Source of the DNA: Akkermansiaceae bacterium
GTDB lineage: Bacteria; Verrucomicrobiota; Verrucomicrobiia; Verrucomicrobiales; Akkermansiaceae
Assembly: GCA_028293225.1 (NCBI GenBank)
Contig: JAQGPE010000476.1
Location: forward strand, 1 to 11,190
Direction: 5' to 3'
Length of the DNA: 11,190 nucleotides
Shown here piece by piece: positions 8,921 to 11,190 of the stretch. The position numbers and the translations under genes were made by a program. How positions within the stretch are numbered: the stretch's first letter is position 1; each line of letters opens with the position of its first letter. Under the pieces are notes generated by a model. That model searched no databases. It had not been told where the DNA came from and saw nothing but the letters and a program-made list of their open reading frames with translations.

Positions 8921-9909
8921 ACGAAGACCCCTTTCTGGAATTGCTTCAGGGAGCACTGGAAGTTCCCGATGACCTGACCCTCGGCCCTTCCGCCCGCAGC
9001 CAGTTGCTCGCCGCCGCCGCGGCAGCGCGGGACGCGAACGAAAAGATCGTTTCCTTTCCCCGCGCTTCAAGTGTCGAGCAGGAGGCGTTCGACTGGCTGG
9101 CCGGCGAGCGCACCGCCGGCAGCGCCCTGCTCGGGGCAATCATTGCCTCCCCGGGCCTTCAGGTCTCGCTGGAAGAAGACCGCCGGTTTCTGCGCTCGCT
9201 GCGTCAGGCGCTGCGCCACCCCGTGGCGGCATCGCGCACCACCGCACGCCGCCGTCCGGCTTCAACCTTCGCCGCGATCGCTGCGCTGTTGCTGATTTCC
9301 GCGATCCCGGCCTGGAAGGTGATCCCTCATTCCGGGGGCGGCCGGCTGGCCGCCGCCCCGGCTCCCGCGAGCCCGGCTCCTGTCCTTGCCGTTTTCCATC
9401 GGGAAGATCGCCGGGACCTCTCTTCCAACCCGGCATCTTCCGGCAGAAGATCATCAGATCCGGGAGCCGCCGGGGCCACGCGACCGGCCTCCGCGGCCTC
9501 CCAATCGCTGTCCGGCGAGGCGAACTCTTTGCCGCCGAGCTGGATTGCGGGCGCAGGTTGCAGCATCGCGGCCACCGATCCTGACTGGCAAGCGTCGCGC
9601 CCGGAGATGGTCTCCATTCCCCAGGGGGCCGAAATGCCGCTGGCCTGGGACCGGGTGACCGATCCCGCGCCGGAAAGCAGCGCGCTCGCCGCCAATGACT
9701 CCCGCGAGAAGGCAGCCGGGTATTTCCCGGGCATGTCGACGGATCTGCACCTGGACAACTCCCTCCTGTTCGCCTCCCGCGGCGACGGCGAAGAGCTCTC
9801 TATCCCGGAACCCGGCGGAGCCGCGCCGGTCATGGTCGGGTTCATGATCCTCCTGATGCACCGCTTCCGGCGGCGCTTTCCCAAGGAGTATCACCCGATC
9901 CGCCCTTGA
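8917..9909 (+). CDS. Putative transmembrane anti-sigma factor with PEP-CTERM-like C-terminus
   Basis: The 330-residue product has an N-terminal helical domain (about 1-105). Its segment FDWLAGERTAGSALLGAIIASPGLQVSLEEDRRFLRSLRQAL resembles the helical sigma-binding part of anti-sigma factors. No HxxxCxxC zinc motif is present. After a basic stretch (TTARRRP) comes one membrane segment at about 118-136 (FAAIAALLLISAIPAW). Then follows a low-complexity Pro/Ala/Ser-rich region of about 160 residues, expected in the periplasm. The end reads IPEPGG (296-301), a short hydrophobic stretch (PVMVGFMILLM) and HRFRRRF. This is the PEP, hydrophobic, arginine order of exosortase signals, although nine residues (PKEYHPIRP) extend past the arginines. 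The ATGA overlap with the sigma gene supports an anti-sigma role by context; sequence alone does not prove it. It could instead be a PEP-CTERM protein merely encoded with the sigma factor. Confidence 0.72.
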   Translation: MNEDPFLELLQGALEVPDDLTLGPSARSQLLAAAAAARDANEKIVSFPRASSVEQEAFDWLAGERTAGSALLGAIIASPGLQVSLEEDRRFLRSLRQALRHPVAASRTTARRRPASTFAAIAALLLISAIPAWKVIPHSGGGRLAAAPAPASPAPVLAVFHREDRRDLSSNPASSGRRSSDPGAAGATRPASAASQSLSGEANSLPPSWIAGAGCSIAATDPDWQASRPEMVSIPQGAEMPLAWDRVTDPAPESSALAANDSREKAAGYFPGMSTDLHLDNSLLFASRGDGEELSIPEPGGAAPVMVGFMILLMHRFRRRFPKEYHPIRP

Positions 9910-9933
9910 TTCAGTTAAGGCTTCTAAGTATTC

Positions 9934-10845
9934 ATGCGTCCGGAAATGGCGCGGAACCCGAACAAACAGATCACCCTCGGCAATCAGGCGCTGGCCAATC
10001 GCCGCAAGCCGCGCCAGACGCTGAAGGATGCGCTGTTGACTGCCAATGCGCGGGCGCATGAGCGCACCAACCGCCGTCTGGAGCGCGGCGACTGGAAATC
10101 GGTCCAGGCTGCCATCGCGGCGACCCACGACGACTTCGGTGACGCGCCCGGAGCCCTGGTGCGGATATCCCGCCTGCTGCTGGCCTGCCTGTTGATGCCG
10201 CTGTGCTGGATCACCACCTGGACCTTCCTGTCGCAGTTCACGGATGCGACCCACCAGAACTTCTGGACCACCACCCCGGCCTGGTACTTCTGCACCGGCG
10301 TGCTGCTGATGACCGGCTGGTTCGTCACCGGACTGTTTCGCGGCAGCTTCCTCTACTTCTACGTGCTGGGCCATGAACTGACCCACATCCTGTTCATCTG
10401 GCTGTTCCGCGGCCGGGTCAGCGACTGGGGCGTGAGCCGTGACGGCGGCTACGTAACGACCGACAAGTCGAACATCGTGATCGCTCTGGCTCCCTACTTC
10501 GTGCCGCTGTGGTCGGCTCTGGCGGTGCTTCTCTATGCGGCCGCCGGGTATTTCTGGCCCTTCCCGCCCGCTGCGGAAAAGGTCATCTTCGGTCTGACCG
10601 GATTCTTCTGGGCCTTCCACCTGCTGTGGACGCTGTGGATGATCCCGCGCGACCAGCCGGACCTGCGGGAAAACGGCACCTTCCTGTCACTGATCATCAT
10701 CTATCTCACCAACCTGCTGCTGCTTTCCGCGCTGATGTGTCTGGTCTCCGGCACGCTCGGCTTCCATGGCTTTGCCCTGGAGTGGACTTCGAATGCCGCG
10801 CATTTCCTGGATGTCGTCCGCGTCTGGTGGCATCAGGTGACCTGA
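9934..10845 (+). CDS. Polytopic membrane protein with HExxH motif, M50 (site-2 protease)-like
   Basis: The 303-residue product has a basic, soluble N-terminus (1-72, many Arg/Lys) and then about six hydrophobic segments (approximately 75-100, 112-134, 138-160, 180-205, 215-236, 250-278). The motif GHELTH (H147, E148, H151) lies in a hydrophobic helix (VLGHELTHILFIWLF), as in intramembrane zinc proteases of the M50 type. A later loop, PRDQPDLRENG, with D240 or D243, sits where M50 proteins have the third metal ligand, but the classical NxxPxPxLDG sequence is not present. I therefore call it M50-like, possibly a divergent or unassigned family. It starts 24 bp after the anti-sigma-like gene, so it is probably in the same operon and may cleave that protein in the membrane. 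ATG codons at 9934 and 9946 are both possible starts. Confidence 0.75.
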   Translation: MRPEMARNPNKQITLGNQALANRRKPRQTLKDALLTANARAHERTNRRLERGDWKSVQAAIAATHDDFGDAPGALVRISRLLLACLLMPLCWITTWTFLSQFTDATHQNFWTTTPAWYFCTGVLLMTGWFVTGLFRGSFLYFYVLGHELTHILFIWLFRGRVSDWGVSRDGGYVTTDKSNIVIALAPYFVPLWSALAVLLYAAAGYFWPFPPAAEKVIFGLTGFFWAFHLLWTLWMIPRDQPDLRENGTFLSLIIIYLTNLLLLSALMCLVSGTLGFHGFALEWTSNAAHFLDVVRVWWHQVT

Positions 10846-10870
10846 TTCGCAATCCCTACGCGATGCCGTG

Positions 10871-10887
10871 ATCCGGCCCCGCCGGAT
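10871..10887. other. Inverted repeat ATCCGGC-CCC-GCCGGAT after the operon
   Basis: Seven-base perfect arms with a three-base loop lie 25 bp after the protease-like gene. No T run follows, so it is at best a weak or rho-assisted end of the operon. It could instead be an operator, because it abuts a TTGACA hexamer. Confidence 0.3.
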
Positions 10888-10914
10888 TGACAATGGGAAC
10901 AAGAGGTTTATGCC
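10887..10914 (+). promoter_or_regulatory. Possible sigma-70-type promoter for the 10994 gene
   Basis: A consensus TTGACA (10887-10892) is followed after 16 bases by TATGCC (10909-10914), which matches only the first half of TATAAT. Transcription would start about 70 bases before the ATG at 10994. The -35 match is exact but the -10 is poor, so this is tentative. Confidence 0.25.
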
Positions 10915-10993
10915 TGCTTAGCCAGACGGACCGGCAAAAGTTCTTATCTCCCCCGCCGGTATCGAACGGTTCCTCCTCCATTTTATCAGGACC

Positions 10994-11190
10994 ATGAAAT
11001 CCCTCGCCCTCCTGGTCGCCCTGCCGGCGCTCCTTTCCGTTGCCCAAGCCAACGTCTACAACCGTGTCACCGTCGGTGGCCGCATCGTTTCCGCCACCAC
11101 CCCTGTGGTGAAGGAGACCAGCACCTCGACCTCCTCCACTTCGAAGCTGATCGCGAGTTCCATCACGTCGGCATCGATCCTCGACATCCT
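10994..11190 (+). CDS. Secreted hypothetical protein, N-terminal part only
   Basis: Sixty-five codons are visible before the window ends. The product starts with a clear signal peptide (MKSLALLVALPALLSVAQA, cleavage before NVYN). It continues into a Ser/Thr/Val-rich mature part (VTVGGRIVSATTPVVKE, then STSTSSTSK, then SITSASILDI). It shares with the secreted protein at 6990-7730 the order signal peptide, beta-like Val/Thr stretch, Thr/Ser-rich run, then an Ile-Leu helix start (ISNREILGAM there, ITSASILDI here). Paralogy is therefore possible but cannot be settled from so few residues. A short AGGA lies just before the ATG, too close to be an ideal ribosome binding site. No function can be named. 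Confidence 0.75.
   Translation, partial: MKSLALLVALPALLSVAQANVYNRVTVGGRIVSATTPVVKETSTSTSSTSKLIASSITSASILDI

Noticed and set aside
8917..9270. Zinc-binding anti-sigma (ZAS) domain in the 8917 product
   Set aside because: No HxxxCxxC motif is present in the N-terminal domain, so any anti-sigma role must rest on helix pattern and context.
9454..10620. A 388-codon open frame on the minus strand
   Set aside because: It is antisense to the anti-sigma-like and M50-like genes, both of which have coherent membrane and motif patterns and coupled starts.

Overview
The window is GC-rich, densely coded bacterial chromosome. It carries a PEP-CTERM-type C-terminus (IPEP, a hydrophobic stretch, then HRFRRR), a secreted beta-propeller-like protein whose C-terminal module reads YQVQRST...WVNLG...FYRV, and few clear Shine-Dalgarno sequences. 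Together these suggest a Verrucomicrobiota member of the Luteolibacter/Haloferula type. That assignment is an inference from protein style, not from a marker gene.

Layout. Positions 1-2734 (minus strand) hold a two-gene unit. A class I mannose-6-phosphate isomerase (manA) overlaps by one base, at TGATG, the start of a RecQ-family helicase that runs off the left edge. Positions 2735-2872 are a divergent intergenic region with a perfect 14-bp palindrome. Positions 2873-5326 (plus) encode an FtsK/SpoIIIE DNA translocase. Converging on it with a 15-bp gap, 5342-6736 (minus) encodes a secreted protein with seven SxDGxxxxG-type repeats (HAF-like). A 253-bp divergent region follows, then 6990-7730 (plus), an unrecognised secreted Thr/Ala/Val-rich protein that ends in a textbook intrinsic terminator.

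Positions 7812-10845 (plus) look like one regulatory operon. It holds a membrane-anchored HEAT-like protein, an ECF sigma factor (GTGA overlap), a membrane-spanning putative anti-sigma factor with a PEP-CTERM-like tail (ATGA overlap), and, 24 bp later, a polytopic membrane protein with an HELTH metalloprotease motif. This is the most interesting part of the window. It has the parts list of a regulated-proteolysis sigma switch (sigma, membrane anti-sigma, M50-like protease). The anti-sigma candidate also appears to end in an exosortase sorting signal. A second secreted protein, possibly related to the 6990 product, starts at 10994 and runs off the right edge.

I saw no tRNA, rRNA, CRISPR array, insertion sequence or phage gene. 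No gene-free stretch exceeds 300 bases.
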